Part shown: positions 25,305-34,352 of the stretch, piece after piece | Numbering within the stretch: position 1 is the first letter of the stretch | Layout of the letters: every line of letters begins with the position of its first letter | Source of the DNA: Rhizobiales bacterium Ga0077537 | Lineage (GTDB): Bacteria; Pseudomonadota; Alphaproteobacteria; Rhizobiales; Hyphomicrobiaceae | DNA: 64,000 bases | Assembly (NCBI GenBank): GCA_001464955.1 | Contig: LNEM01000003.1 | Coordinates: 62,001 to 126,000 of the forward strand | Direction: 5' to 3' | Program-made: the position numbers and the translations under genes | The notes under the pieces: model-generated | Seen by the model: only the letters and a program-made list of their open reading frames with translations | What the model was told of the DNA's origin: nothing | Databases searched by the model: none

Positions 25305-26269
25305 GCCCGACCCCAAGCGCCCAGCGCATTCGGCTGCGGCATCGGATCGAGTATGCCGGGCTCCGCATCGCGGTTGCCGTCGCGCGCCGGCTTCCCGTCG
25401 AGGCGGTGGCCGGGATCGGGGCGCTGGTCATGGGCGTCATCGGCCCGCGCCTCCGGCAGAACAGACGGGCGCTCGCCAATCTCGCCGTCGCGTTCCCCGA
25501 CCGGTCCGCCGACGAACGCGCGGCGATCGCACGCCGCATGTGGGCCAACATGGGGCGCACCTATGCCGAGACGCTCATCATCGACCGGGTTGCAGCGGAC
25601 GCGAGCCGGCTGGCGCTGGTGGATGCGCCGCTCTGGCGGGCGAAGACGAGCGAGCCTGGGCCGGTCGTCTGCTGTTCGCTCCACATGGGGAACTGGGAAG
25701 TCGCCGCGCAACCGCTCGGCATCTTCGGGCGTCAGGCGGCGGGCGTCTACAAGCCACTCGATAATCCGCTGATCGACGCGTGGCTCCGCACGACCCGTAA
25801 CGGCCTCTATCCAGGCGGGCTTCTCGGCAAGGGGCTACGGGACGACGCTGACGGGACCGGGCAGCGGACGGCGCGACAGCTCATCGAGCGGGCGCGGAAC
25901 GCGGGCGCGCTCTGCTTCATCGCGGACCATTTCGACCGGCGCGGCGAGCCGATCCCGTTCATGGGGCGCACGGCCCGCTTCACGACGGCGCCCGCCATGA
26001 TCGCCCGGCATGTCGGCGCCCGCGTCTGGCTGGCGCGCTGCCGCCGGATCGGGATCAGCAGCCGGTTCGCGATCGACGTCGTGGAAATCCAGACGCCGAA
26101 TACCGGCGACCGGAAGGCCGACGCCATCGCACTCACCGCCCGCATCTTTGCGCAGTTCGAGGCCTGGATCCGGGGCGAGCCCGAGCAATGGATGTGGTGG
26201 AATACGCGGTGGGTCGCGACGTCCGCCGAGGCCCAGGACGCGGAAGCCGCCTGCCCGGGGCGCGCATGA
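25295..26269 (+). CDS. LpxL/HtrB-family lysophospholipid or lipid A acyltransferase 2
   Basis: A 324-residue paralogue of the preceding gene, sharing IGPRLRQNRRALANLAVAFP, MWANMGRTYAETLIIDR, SLHMGNWE, NGLYPGGLLGKG and the ending EQWMWWNTRW. The HMGNWE catalytic motif is intact. The ATG at 25295 overlaps the upstream stop; another ATG at 25274 is possible. Tandem duplicates of this kind may attach different acyl chains to the same acceptor lipid, perhaps an ornithine lipid or lipid A species; this is inference. No signal peptide is present, as expected for an inner-membrane-face enzyme. Confidence 0.82.
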   Translation: MVVSPTPSAQRIRLRHRIEYAGLRIAVAVARRLPVEAVAGIGALVMGVIGPRLRQNRRALANLAVAFPDRSADERAAIARRMWANMGRTYAETLIIDRVAADASRLALVDAPLWRAKTSEPGPVVCCSLHMGNWEVAAQPLGIFGRQAAGVYKPLDNPLIDAWLRTTRNGLYPGGLLGKGLRDDADGTGQRTARQLIERARNAGALCFIADHFDRRGEPIPFMGRTARFTTAPAMIARHVGARVWLARCRRIGISSRFAIDVVEIQTPNTGDRKADAIALTARIFAQFEAWIRGEPEQWMWWNTRWVATSAEAQDAEAACPGRA

Positions 26270-26362
26270 GCCGCTTTTCGCAGCGCAGCATTCCGCGATA
26301 GGACTAGTTGCAAGACGCCGCCCGCCGAGGGGTCGCTCGCGTCCGAGCAAGAAGGCTGCACC

Positions 26363-27421
26363 ATGAACCCGACCCGTACTCCCGCCAAATTCTATGCTTC
26401 CCTCGCCACCGGCGCGCCGGAGCCCTATCGCACGTTGCCGGTGCGTCTCGAGCGCATGATCCACTTCGTTCCCCCGCACAACGACAAGATCCGCGCCCGC
26501 GTGCCCGAGATCGCGAAGCAAGTCGACGTCGTGCTCGGCAATCTCGAGGACGCAATCCCGGCTGACCAGAAGGAGAACGCCCGCAAGGGCTTCGTCGCCA
26601 TGGCGCAGGGCACGGACTTCGGCGCGACGGGTCTGTGGACGCGGATCAACTGCCTCAACTCGCCGTGGGGCCTCGACGACATCCTCGAGATCGTGCCGGC
26701 GGTCGGCGAGAAGCTCGACGTCATGATGCTGCCCAAGGTCGAGGGGCCTTGGGACATCCACTATCTCGATCAGCTGCTGGCGCAGCTCGAGGCCAAGCAC
26801 CGCATCACGAAGCCGATCCTGATCCACGCCATTCTCGAGACGGCCGAAGGCGTGCGCAACGTCGAGGCCATCGCGGGCGCGTCGCCGAGGATGCACGGCA
26901 TGAGCCTCGGGCCGGCCGATCTCGCCGCCTCGCGCGGCATGAAGACGACGCGTGTCGGCGGCGGGCATCCCGATTACGCGGTGCTTGCCGACGCGGGCAG
27001 CGATGCGTCCGCACCTCGCGTCGCGTTCCAGCAGGACCTCTGGCACTACACCGTGCAGAAGATGGTCGACGCCTGTCTGATGTTCGGCCTCAAGCCGTTC
27101 TATGGCCCGTTCGGTGATTTCTCGGATCTCGCTGCCTGCGAGAGCCAGTTCCGGAATGCCTTCCTGCAGGGTTGCCTCGGTGCGTGGTCGCTGCACCCGA
27201 CGCAGATCGAGATCGCCAAGCGCGTCTTCTCGCCCGATCCGGCCGAGGTGAAGTTCGCAGCCAGGATCCTCGCCGCGATGCCCGACGGGACGGGGGCCGC
27301 CATCGTCGACGGCAAGTTCCAGGACGACGCCACATGGAAGCAAGCGAAGGTGATCGTCGATCTCGCCAAGCTCGTGGCGAGCCGCGATCCGGAGATGGCG
27401 AAGGTCTACGGTCTCGACTGA
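26363..27421 (+). CDS. mcl: L-malyl-CoA/beta-methylmalyl-CoA lyase-like (HpcH/HpaI superfamily)
   Basis: A 352-residue CitE/HpcH-fold lyase. Features are [14 protein letters not shown], the metal-binding glutamate in [14 protein letters not shown], the [32 protein letters not shown] block with the second acidic ligands, and [19 protein letters not shown] near the C-terminus. Close relatives cleave malyl-CoA to glyoxylate and acetyl-CoA, and beta-methylmalyl-CoA to glyoxylate and propionyl-CoA, in the ethylmalonyl-CoA pathway or the serine cycle. The length fits that group rather than the shorter citrate lyase beta subunit. It stands alone here, converging on an MFS gene. Confidence 0.85.
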   Translation: MNPTRTPAKFYASLATGAPEPYRTLPVRLERMIHFVPPHNDKIRARVPEIAKQVDVVLGNLEDAIPADQKENARKGFVAMAQGTDFGATGLWTRINCLNSPWGLDDILEIVPAVGEKLDVMMLPKVEGPWDIHYLDQLLAQLEAKHRITKPILIHAILETAEGVRNVEAIAGASPRMHGMSLGPADLAASRGMKTTRVGGGHPDYAVLADAGSDASAPRVAFQQDLWHYTVQKMVDACLMFGLKPFYGPFGDFSDLAACESQFRNAFLQGCLGAWSLHPTQIEIAKRVFSPDPAEVKFAARILAAMPDGTGAAIVDGKFQDDATWKQAKVIVDLAKLVASRDPEMAKVYGLD

Positions 27422-27440
27422 GGTCGGCGACGGCCGGCCC

Positions 27441-28808
27441 TCAGGTCGCGGGGCCGGTCGCCCACATGGTGCCGGATGCGGTCGGCGCGGGGTGAGCGGC
27501 TGGTGCGGGCGCGCGCACCGGCGGCGGGGCGGCACGTTTGGTCTGCATTGCCCGCTCGGCGTCGGCGAGGAGGCGGCGGTTCCAGGCGAACCAGGCAAGT
27601 GCCGCAAGCTCCAATCCCAGGACGATGCCGAAGGCCGTTCGGTAGCCGTCCGGGTGATAGCGCCCACCGGACGCAGCCGGGAACAGGTCGATGATCCAGC
27701 CAACGGCGAACTGGACGAGAAACGCGGTCCCGAACATGAGGAGGTTGATCGCTGTGTTCGAGCGGCCCGACAGCGCGGGGCCGAAATAGCTCGAGATCCA
27801 CGGATAGGCGAGGACGGCGGTGTGTCCGGTCATGGCGAAAACCGACCAGGCGAGCACGCCATGGCCGAGGCCGCCCGCCAGGATCACCGCCTGCGCGGCG
27901 AGAAACACGGCCAGGAAGCCGATATTCGCCGTCAGGAGACTGATGCCGCGCCGGACAAGGATGTCGGCGACGACGCCGCTCATGAGCACGCCCACCAGAA
28001 ACGCGACACCCATCCAGAACAGGCCCGTCGCGGCGGCGGCACGGCTCAGGCCTTCGACATCGGTGAACCAGGGACCTGCCCAGAGCGTCTGGAGGGCGAT
28101 GTGGGAGCCGGCCGGAATGGCGAGCACGGGGACGAGCGCCAGAAATACGGGGTCGCGATAGATGCGTCCGACATCGGCGATCTGGCTCGCGAGACTCGCC
28201 GTGCTACGCGCGGCTGGGCGTTCCGGCACGACGACGAGGATCATCAGGGCGACCGCCAGCGTGGCCGCCGCGAGATAGATGAACGCCTGGCGCCAGCCGA
28301 CGATGCCGACCGCGTATTCCATCGGCGCCGAGGCGAGGATGACACCTACCGCGCCGAGCGACATCACAAGGGCGTTGGCGAGCGCGCGGCGGGGCTCGGG
28401 GACCCAGATGACGACGGCCTTGAACGCCGCCATGAGGCCACCCGCGAAGCCCATGCCGATGATCGCGCGTGCAACGGTGAGGGCGGGAACCGACGTCGCG
28501 AGGGCAAACAGCAGTGCACCAGCCGCGCCGGTCGCGACGAGGGCCGCCTGCACGCGGCGGGGGCCGAAGCGGTCGAGCAGAATGCCGAGCGGCAGCTGGA
28601 ACAGCGCGAAGGCCAGCAGGTAGGCGGACGTCAGCAGGCCGAGTTCGCTCGCGGTGAGGCCGAGATCGCGGACGAGATCGGGCGCCACGACGGCATTCAC
28701 GGCGCGGTAGAGATAGGAAAAGAAATAGCCGAGCCCGAAGGGCAGCAGCGCCAGCACCATCAGCGCAAGGCCGGGCGCGGCCGGTCTTGTTTCCGGGGTC
28801 TCGTTCAC
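27441..28808 (-). CDS. Major facilitator superfamily transporter
   Basis: A 455-residue inner-membrane carrier with about 12 hydrophobic segments, the inter-helix 2-3 loop LLDRFGPRRVQAAL and a matching central loop before helix 7. The C-terminal tail is Ala/Pro-rich and cytoplasmic. It resembles the proteobacterial nitrate/oxalate/sugar-phosphate-like MFS branch, but no substrate can be named. The start is GTG 28808, with a GCAGG region just upstream; a longer frame running under the aldo/keto reductase on the other strand is an artefact. It is divergent from that reductase. Confidence 0.82.
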   Translation of the reverse strand: MNETPETRPAAPGLALMVLALLPFGLGYFFSYLYRAVNAVVAPDLVRDLGLTASELGLLTSAYLLAFALFQLPLGILLDRFGPRRVQAALVATGAAGALLFALATSVPALTVARAIIGMGFAGGLMAAFKAVVIWVPEPRRALANALVMSLGAVGVILASAPMEYAVGIVGWRQAFIYLAAATLAVALMILVVVPERPAARSTASLASQIADVGRIYRDPVFLALVPVLAIPAGSHIALQTLWAGPWFTDVEGLSRAAAATGLFWMGVAFLVGVLMSGVVADILVRRGISLLTANIGFLAVFLAAQAVILAGGLGHGVLAWSVFAMTGHTAVLAYPWISSYFGPALSGRSNTAINLLMFGTAFLVQFAVGWIIDLFPAASGGRYHPDGYRTAFGIVLGLELAALAWFAWNRRLLADAERAMQTKRAAPPPVRAPAPAAHPAPTASGTMWATGPAT

Positions 28809-28949
28809 ACGTTGCCTGCTCTGCCGGGGGTTTGATCGTTCGCGCGCCGGAATTTCAGGCACGTCAGGCGCAACGTCAACCCGCAAGCGGCTGTCGCGGC
28901 TCCAGCTTACGGCTAAGGTGGTGTCAAAGCGTGGACAAAGGAACCGGCA

Positions 28950-29969
28950 ATGACCGACACGACCTATCGCAGACTGGGATCTAGCGGGCTCAAGGCCTCG
29001 ACGCTGGCCGTCGGAACGATGATGTTCGGTGGCCCGACGCCGGAGGACGAGGCTCAGCGGATCGTGGACCATGCGCGCGATCACGGCGTGAATTTCATCG
29101 ATACGGCCAACGTCTACGAGAAGGGGCGCTCGGAAGAGACCACGGGGCGCATCGTCGCCGCGCACCGCCAGCACTGGATCGTCGCGACGAAACTGGCGCA
29201 GCCGACGGGGGCCGGGCCGAACGACCGCGGCCTCTCGCGCCGGAACATCCTGGTCGCCACCGACGCGTCTCTGGCGCGGCTCGGGACCGACTGGATCGAC
29301 ATCCAGTACATCCACCGGGTCGATGCCGGCGTGCCCTGGCCCGAGATCGCGCGGGCGTTCGGAGATCTGATCCAGTCCGGCAAGATCCGCTACTGGGGCC
29401 TTTCCAACGTCAGGGCCTGGCACATCCCGGTGATCGCGGCCGCCTGCCGGGAGGTCGGCGCCCCGCTGCCGGTGGTGCTGCAGCCCTGCTACAACATCAT
29501 GAGCCGGATGCCGGAAGTGGAACTCTTCCCGGCCGCCCGCGCTTTCGATCTCGGCATCGCCGCCTACAGCCCGCTCGCACGCGGTGTGCTCTCGGGGAAA
29601 TACGTTCCAGGCAGCAACGCGCCGCCCGACACTCGGGCCGGGCGCGGGGATCGGCGCATGATGCAGACGGAATGGCGGCCGGAATCGCTCGCCATCGCGC
29701 AGAAGCTCAAGGCGCATGCCGAGGGCCGCGGCGTGTCACTGGTCGAGTTCGCCATCGCCTGGGCCCTGGCCAACGCGGCGGTGACGAGCGTCATCGCGGG
29801 GCCGCGGACGTTTGCGCAGTGGGAGGGCTATGTGCGGGCGCTCGACGTCGGCTTCACGGCCGCCGACGAGACGCTCGTCGACAGCCTCGTCCCACCCGGG
29901 CATCCCTCGACGCCCGGCTACACCGATCCGGAGTACCCCGTCGAGGGGCGCTACCCGATGATCGGCTAA
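28950..29969 (+). CDS. Aldo/keto reductase
   Basis: A 339-residue NADPH-dependent oxidoreductase of the AKR TIM-barrel fold. The catalytic set is present: Asp and Tyr in FIDTANVYEKGRSEE, Lys in IVATKLAQP and His in QYIHRVDAG; the LSNVRAWHI and AYSPLARGVLSGKY blocks follow, with cofactor-phosphate residues near VIAGPRTFAQWE. Substrate unknown; it is closest to the AKR subgroup annotated as potassium-channel-beta or YajO-like. ATG 28950 follows AAAGGAACCGGCA. Confidence 0.85.
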   Translation: MTDTTYRRLGSSGLKASTLAVGTMMFGGPTPEDEAQRIVDHARDHGVNFIDTANVYEKGRSEETTGRIVAAHRQHWIVATKLAQPTGAGPNDRGLSRRNILVATDASLARLGTDWIDIQYIHRVDAGVPWPEIARAFGDLIQSGKIRYWGLSNVRAWHIPVIAAACREVGAPLPVVLQPCYNIMSRMPEVELFPAARAFDLGIAAYSPLARGVLSGKYVPGSNAPPDTRAGRGDRRMMQTEWRPESLAIAQKLKAHAEGRGVSLVEFAIAWALANAAVTSVIAGPRTFAQWEGYVRALDVGFTAADETLVDSLVPPGHPSTPGYTDPEYPVEGRYPMIG

Positions 29970-29984
29970 GGCAGGGCTCGCGGT

Positions 29985-30344
29985 TCAGTAGAGACGGCCG
30001 CCGTTCGGCACGGTCCGTTCCGGGCCGACGAGCACCACCTCGCCGTCGGCGCAGGGAAAGCCGAGGGTCAACACTTCCGACATGAACTTGCCGATCTGGC
30101 GAGGGGGAAAGTTGACGACGGCCGCCACCTGCCGGCCGACGAGCGCGTCCGGGGCGTAGTGGCGGGTAATCTGGGCCGAACTCTTCTTGATCCCGATGTC
30201 GGGGCCGAAATCGATGCGCAGCTTGAAGGCGGGCTTGCGCGCCTCCGGGAACGGCTCGGCGGCGACGATGGTGCCGACGCGAATATCCACGGCGAGGAAA
30301 TCATCGAACGAGATGGGGGACGACGGAGACGATTCTGACGACAT
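29985..30344 (-). CDS. csaA: CsaA-type tRNA-binding chaperone
   Basis: A 119-residue single OB-fold (tRNA-binding) domain: [56 protein letters not shown]. This closely fits CsaA, a homodimeric export-related chaperone that also resembles the tRNA-binding tail of methionyl-tRNA synthetases. Usual length is about 110. It converges with the aldo/keto reductase, 15 bases apart. Confidence 0.88.
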   Translation of the reverse strand: MSSESSPSSPISFDDFLAVDIRVGTIVAAEPFPEARKPAFKLRIDFGPDIGIKKSSAQITRHYAPDALVGRQVAAVVNFPPRQIGKFMSEVLTLGFPCADGEVVLVGPERTVPNGGRLY

Positions 30345-30475
30345 GAGCGAGCCACCGGAGACGTTGCTGACGACGAGGCCCGGCGCGTTCCCGCGACGGT
30401 TCTCTACGGGCAGCAGTCAGCATGGCGATGCGACGCTGTCGAGGCCCCGCCGCGCGCCCTGATACCGAGGAGCGG

Positions 30476-31165
30476 TCAGGGAGCGGGGCGATCCGCTTCG
30501 GGCGCCGACGGATCCGACCCGGTTCGACGCCGCGGATCCATGCGCGAGCGCACGGCATCGGCCGCCCCGAAGATCGCGCCGCCGATGCGGCCGATGCCCC
30601 GGCACACGTCCTCGACGCGCCGCAGGGTCTCTTCGCCCCGCCGGAGGCGGCGGTCGAGTGCGGCCATCGTCCGGGCAAGGCCCTGATCGTCATCGTCGAG
30701 CCAGGTGCGGAATACGGATGCATAGACCGACGCGAGGCCTGCCGTCCGGGCCATGCCGTCGACACCGCCCGAGCCGATACCTGCGGCTTCCAGCATCCAG
30801 CGGTTCGAGGCCAGCACCTGCAGTACCTGTCCCGGCTCCGGGATACCCGCGCCGACGATGGAGCGCAGCGCCGGCTTCCAGGGTTCGAGCACGTCGAACC
30901 GGCTCATGATGACTTCGAAAAGGGCATCGCGTGGGGCGAGGCTGCTTTCTCCGACCGGCGCCCGCGCCAGAACCTCGTCGTCGACCAGCTTGACGAAGGC
31001 GCGCAGCACGTCGGACTTGCTCGCGAAATGGCTCTTGAGGTCGACGAGGCTGCCGCCTGCGCGCTGGGCGATCTCCGACAGCGTGACCTCGGCCCACGGC
31101 CTTTCAGCCGCAAGCGCAAGGGCCGCAGAGATGTAGCGCTTTTCACCAGAAGTCAGGTCGATCAT
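30476..31165 (-). CDS. TetR-family transcriptional regulator
   Basis: A 229-residue regulator whose N-terminal helix-turn-helix (AAERPWAEVTLSEIAQRAGGSLVDLKSHFASKSDVL) matches the TetR family. The C-terminal ligand domain is alpha-helical, with DALFEVIMSRFDVLEPWKPALRS, a block shared by COQ9-linked TetR-like proteins. The tail is rich in Arg, Asp and Pro. ATG 31165 was chosen at MIDLTSGEKRY; the frame is open up to 31240 but lacks a ribosome site there. It is divergent from the glycosyltransferase-deacetylase fusion gene 100 bases away; that is a possible target. Confidence 0.75.
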   Translation of the reverse strand: MIDLTSGEKRYISAALALAAERPWAEVTLSEIAQRAGGSLVDLKSHFASKSDVLRAFVKLVDDEVLARAPVGESSLAPRDALFEVIMSRFDVLEPWKPALRSIVGAGIPEPGQVLQVLASNRWMLEAAGIGSGGVDGMARTAGLASVYASVFRTWLDDDDQGLARTMAALDRRLRRGEETLRRVEDVCRGIGRIGGAIFGAADAVRSRMDPRRRTGSDPSAPEADRPAP

Positions 31166-31266
31166 CGGTGTGCTGCTTTCCACGTCGGCCGGCCGCAAAG
31201 GCGCGGCTTCGGCCAGATCATTAACGTTCGATCCCCGCACGGTGGCCGGGGTGGCTTCAATGCGCT

Positions 31267-33333
31267 ATGTGGGGCGTGATCCACGACCGGACAACCCGCG
31301 ACAGACCGAAAGGAGTGGGGCACATTCGTACGACCATCCCACTCTCCGCACGCACCGTGGCCCGTCCCGAGACGGGGCGGCGGATGCTCCTGCTGGCACA
31401 ATTACCGCCTCCAGTGCACGGCGTCACCATGACGACCGAGCGGGTGCGTCGCATCATCGCCGACTGCGGGAAAGCCGACGTCGTCCAGCAATGGGGCGGC
31501 AGCGCGCAATCGCTGGCCGACGTCGATCGCCGAAGCCTCGGCAAATTCCGCGAATTCGGCGCGCTCAATCTGGCGTTGGCACGTCAGGTCATCGCGCGCG
31601 ACCGGTCCGAGGTTGCCTATCTCACCTTCGTTCCGTGGACACATGCCGCGCTGCGCGACGGGATCGTGGCGTGGTGGGCGAAGCGGTTGGCCGGCCGTAC
31701 CCTCGTCCACCTGCACGGCGAGGGTCTGGAGCAGGTCACGACTGGCACAGGGATCAAGGCGGCGCTCCTTCGTCGCATGCTGCGCGGAACCGAATTGATC
31801 GCCATAACAGGACGGGCCGCCGAGACCGCCACAGCGTCCGGGCTCTTCAAGGCGGTGCACCACCTGCCAAACGCGGCGCCCGATCCGGGCCCGCCGCCGC
31901 CACGCGCGGCCGGACCGCTTCGGCTCGCTTTCCTCGGCAATCTCGACCCTCGGAAGGGAGTGCTGCGGTTCGTCGATGTCGTGGCGCGACTCGTTGCCGA
32001 GGGCCATGAGGTCGTCGGGGCCATCGCCGGCGGTTCGACGCAGCACCTCACGGTCGAGGCGCTGCGCTCGCAGATCGCCGAGCGAGGCCTCGATGGGCGC
32101 GTGACCGTCCACGGTCCGGTACACGGTGCGGAGAAGGACCGCTTTCTCGCGAGCCACGACGTGCTCCTCTATCTCAGCGCGCACGATCATGCGCCGCTGG
32201 TCGTGATCGAGGCGCTGTCGCACGGGCTCATTCCGATCGTGCGGGATACGGGCGGCGTCGCGGAAATCGCCGGCCCCCGGTTTTCCGGCAATGTGCTGCC
32301 GGCGGCGCTCGCGGACGCGGAGTTGACCGCGCGGGCGGCGAGCGTTGCGGCGCGCTACTCCACGGTGCCGGCAGCAGTCGCGCAGGACCGCGCGGCGGCC
32401 CGCGGCCGGTATCTCGAGGCGTTCACGGAGGCAGCTTTCGCGCGCAATCTCACCGCCGTGATCGACGGCCCACTCTCACCGACCTCCCTCGTCGGGAAGT
32501 CCGGCCTGCCGCGGAACGTCCGGTCACGACTTCCAGCGGCGGTCAAAGCCCCTGTTTTTGCTGCAATCCGACGGACGGGCGCAGTGCTCTCGCGCGGCGT
32601 TCTTCCGGAGCGGGTGGCGATCTATTTTCACGCGCTCGACCCGCATGACCGGGTGGCGCTCGAGACGGCGGTCGGGGTGCTCCGCGACCGAGGCTACCGG
32701 TTCGTGTCGATGGACACCTATACCGATCCGTCGCAATCGGGCCGGCTGTGCAACGTCTCATTCGACGACAACTATCGGAGCTGGCACGCGGCGCTGCCAC
32801 TTCTCGATCGGCTCGACTTGGCGGCGACATTCTACGTGAACACGTTGCCGTTCCGGGATCGCTGCCCGCAAGGCGAGATCGACGCCTACTTCGGCCGGCT
32901 CGACTATGCGGGCGAGGCGGTGCCCCTCACGACAGCCGAACTCCGTGGGATGGTCGCCGCGGGACACGAAATCGGCTGCCATACGCATTCGCATCTCTTG
33001 CTCGCCGATGTACCGCGCGCCGGATGGGATGCCGAGATCACCGCGTCGAAGGCCGCTCTCGAGGACATCGTCGGCCAGCCGGTCCGGCACTTCTCGTGGC
33101 CCTATGGCATGCCGCGCCACATCACGGCCGAGCAGAAGGCGTTCTGTCTCAGCGCAGGGTTTCGCACCCTCTGCAGCGCCACTCCCGGTCTGCTCCAACG
33201 GGGAATCGCCGACCCCACCGACATCCCGCGCACGGGCTGGCGGCCCGATCGCAGCATTGCCGACAACCTTGCCGATCTCGCCGTGGACGGGCGGCTGTTC
33301 ACAAGGCTGACGGGACGCAGCATCGTCGGCTGA
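31267..33333 (+). CDS. Glycosyltransferase (GT4) fused to polysaccharide deacetylase (CE4)
   Basis: A single frame of up to 688 residues with two enzymatic halves. Residues about 40-400 are a GT-B retaining glycosyltransferase: MLLLAQLPPPVHGVT, LHGEGLEQVTTGTG, FLGNLDPRKGVLRFVDVVAR and the acidic donor-binding region HAPLVVIEALSHGLIPIV. Residues about 450-680 are a NodB-like deacetylase: NVSFDDNYRSWHAALPLLD (metal Asp), GCHTHSH (metal histidines) and FSWPYGMP. Such pairs usually sit in separate exopolysaccharide genes. The start is uncertain: ATG 31384, at MLLLAQL, may be the true start. Probable role: making or trimming a surface polysaccharide. Confidence 0.85.
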   Translation: MWGVIHDRTTRDRPKGVGHIRTTIPLSARTVARPETGRRMLLLAQLPPPVHGVTMTTERVRRIIADCGKADVVQQWGGSAQSLADVDRRSLGKFREFGALNLALARQVIARDRSEVAYLTFVPWTHAALRDGIVAWWAKRLAGRTLVHLHGEGLEQVTTGTGIKAALLRRMLRGTELIAITGRAAETATASGLFKAVHHLPNAAPDPGPPPPRAAGPLRLAFLGNLDPRKGVLRFVDVVARLVAEGHEVVGAIAGGSTQHLTVEALRSQIAERGLDGRVTVHGPVHGAEKDRFLASHDVLLYLSAHDHAPLVVIEALSHGLIPIVRDTGGVAEIAGPRFSGNVLPAALADAELTARAASVAARYSTVPAAVAQDRAAARGRYLEAFTEAAFARNLTAVIDGPLSPTSLVGKSGLPRNVRSRLPAAVKAPVFAAIRRTGAVLSRGVLPERVAIYFHALDPHDRVALETAVGVLRDRGYRFVSMDTYTDPSQSGRLCNVSFDDNYRSWHAALPLLDRLDLAATFYVNTLPFRDRCPQGEIDAYFGRLDYAGEAVPLTTAELRGMVAAGHEIGCHTHSHLLLADVPRAGWDAEITASKAALEDIVGQPVRHFSWPYGMPRHITAEQKAFCLSAGFRTLCSATPGLLQRGIADPTDIPRTGWRPDRSIADNLADLAVDGRLFTRLTGRSIVG

Positions 33334-33380
33334 CAGGGGCAGGTGTTGCCGCTTCGAGCCCGCTCGCGCCGCTCACGCGG

Positions 33381-34286
33381 TCAGCGGATGCGAACGTACC
33401 GAACCCCATTCATGACGAACGATGATGCTCCGCGGTGGGGGCTTCCCGGCGGCAGGTAGACGACGCCGTTCGGGCTCCGACGGAGGGCTTCGCGCCGGAC
33501 CGGTGGGGCCTGGCGCATCGCGGCGGACCTGTAGGGCGGCTGGTTCCACGTCATCAGGGCCGTCGGAGCGGGCCGGCGCGGGAGATTACCGGTGCGGGGC
33601 TGGCTGGTGTTTCGAGCCACGCGTGACGCCGGCGGACTGCCGAAGACATCGATCCGGGTGCGGGCGAAGCCGTGCTTGTGGACCAGCGCATAGAAGCGTG
33701 CCGCATTGCCCGGCGCGAGGCGCACACAGCCATGCGACGCCGGGCGCCCCAGCATGCCGATGCTTTGAGTTGCATGCACGGCGACGCCCCCGTTGAAGAA
33801 CACGGCGTGCGGCATCGGCGCGTTATCGTACTTCCTCGAATACCACATCCGGGAGGCCCACTTGGGCCGGAACGTTCCGCGCGGCGTCGCAAAGCCCTCT
33901 CGTCCCGACGATATGGGCCAGCTCTCTCGCAGTTCGCCATCGTAGGTCAGGGTCATGCGCTGGGCGGAGAGATCGATCTTGACGAGGAGCGTCGGGGCGA
34001 CGGGCTTCGGCCTGGCGTCGGCCGATACCGTCGCAGCCGTGGGCGTTGTTACGGCTGGTGGCGAGGCGGACGGTTGCGACGTGACGGCCGCAGGTGTAGC
34101 GGCGGTGGCCACTGGGGCCGCCGCCGGGGGCGGAACGTCAGTCGGTGGCGGGTTCGAGACAATGACGAGCACGCTCGGCTCGGGTCGCGATGCAGGGCCC
34201 GACCGGGCGTCCTCCGCGTCAGCGGTTGTCGAGACCAGCAACAACACTCCGGCTGCAATGGCCGCCGGGACAGGTCCCACCCACAT
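33381..34286 (-). CDS. L,D-transpeptidase (YkuD domain)
   Basis: A 301-residue exported enzyme: N-terminal signal segment ([15 protein letters not shown]), a Pro/Ala/Thr-rich linker (residues about 35-95), a YkuD catalytic domain ending in the signature HGCVRL preceded by GRPAS (catalytic Cys and His), then an Arg/Pro-rich tail. L,D-transpeptidases form 3-3 crosslinks in peptidoglycan or anchor lipoproteins. ATG 34286 has AGGAG seven bases upstream; a TTG at 34304 is less likely. It is followed at a distance by a convergent gene. Confidence 0.88.
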   Translation of the reverse strand: MWVGPVPAAIAAGVLLLVSTTADAEDARSGPASRPEPSVLVIVSNPPPTDVPPPAAAPVATAATPAAVTSQPSASPPAVTTPTAATVSADARPKPVAPTLLVKIDLSAQRMTLTYDGELRESWPISSGREGFATPRGTFRPKWASRMWYSRKYDNAPMPHAVFFNGGVAVHATQSIGMLGRPASHGCVRLAPGNAARFYALVHKHGFARTRIDVFGSPPASRVARNTSQPRTGNLPRRPAPTALMTWNQPPYRSAAMRQAPPVRREALRRSPNGVVYLPPGSPHRGASSFVMNGVRYVRIR

Positions 34287-34352
34287 CCGATCACTCCTAC
34301 GCAATACCGAGATCCCACGCCCCAGTGATACGCGAGGAGTTCTGCGGGACTG

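Noticed and set aside
24380-26269. One continuous frame covering both acyltransferases
   Set aside because: Its first part is out of frame with the first acyltransferase; only the portion from about 25295 matches the LpxL family.
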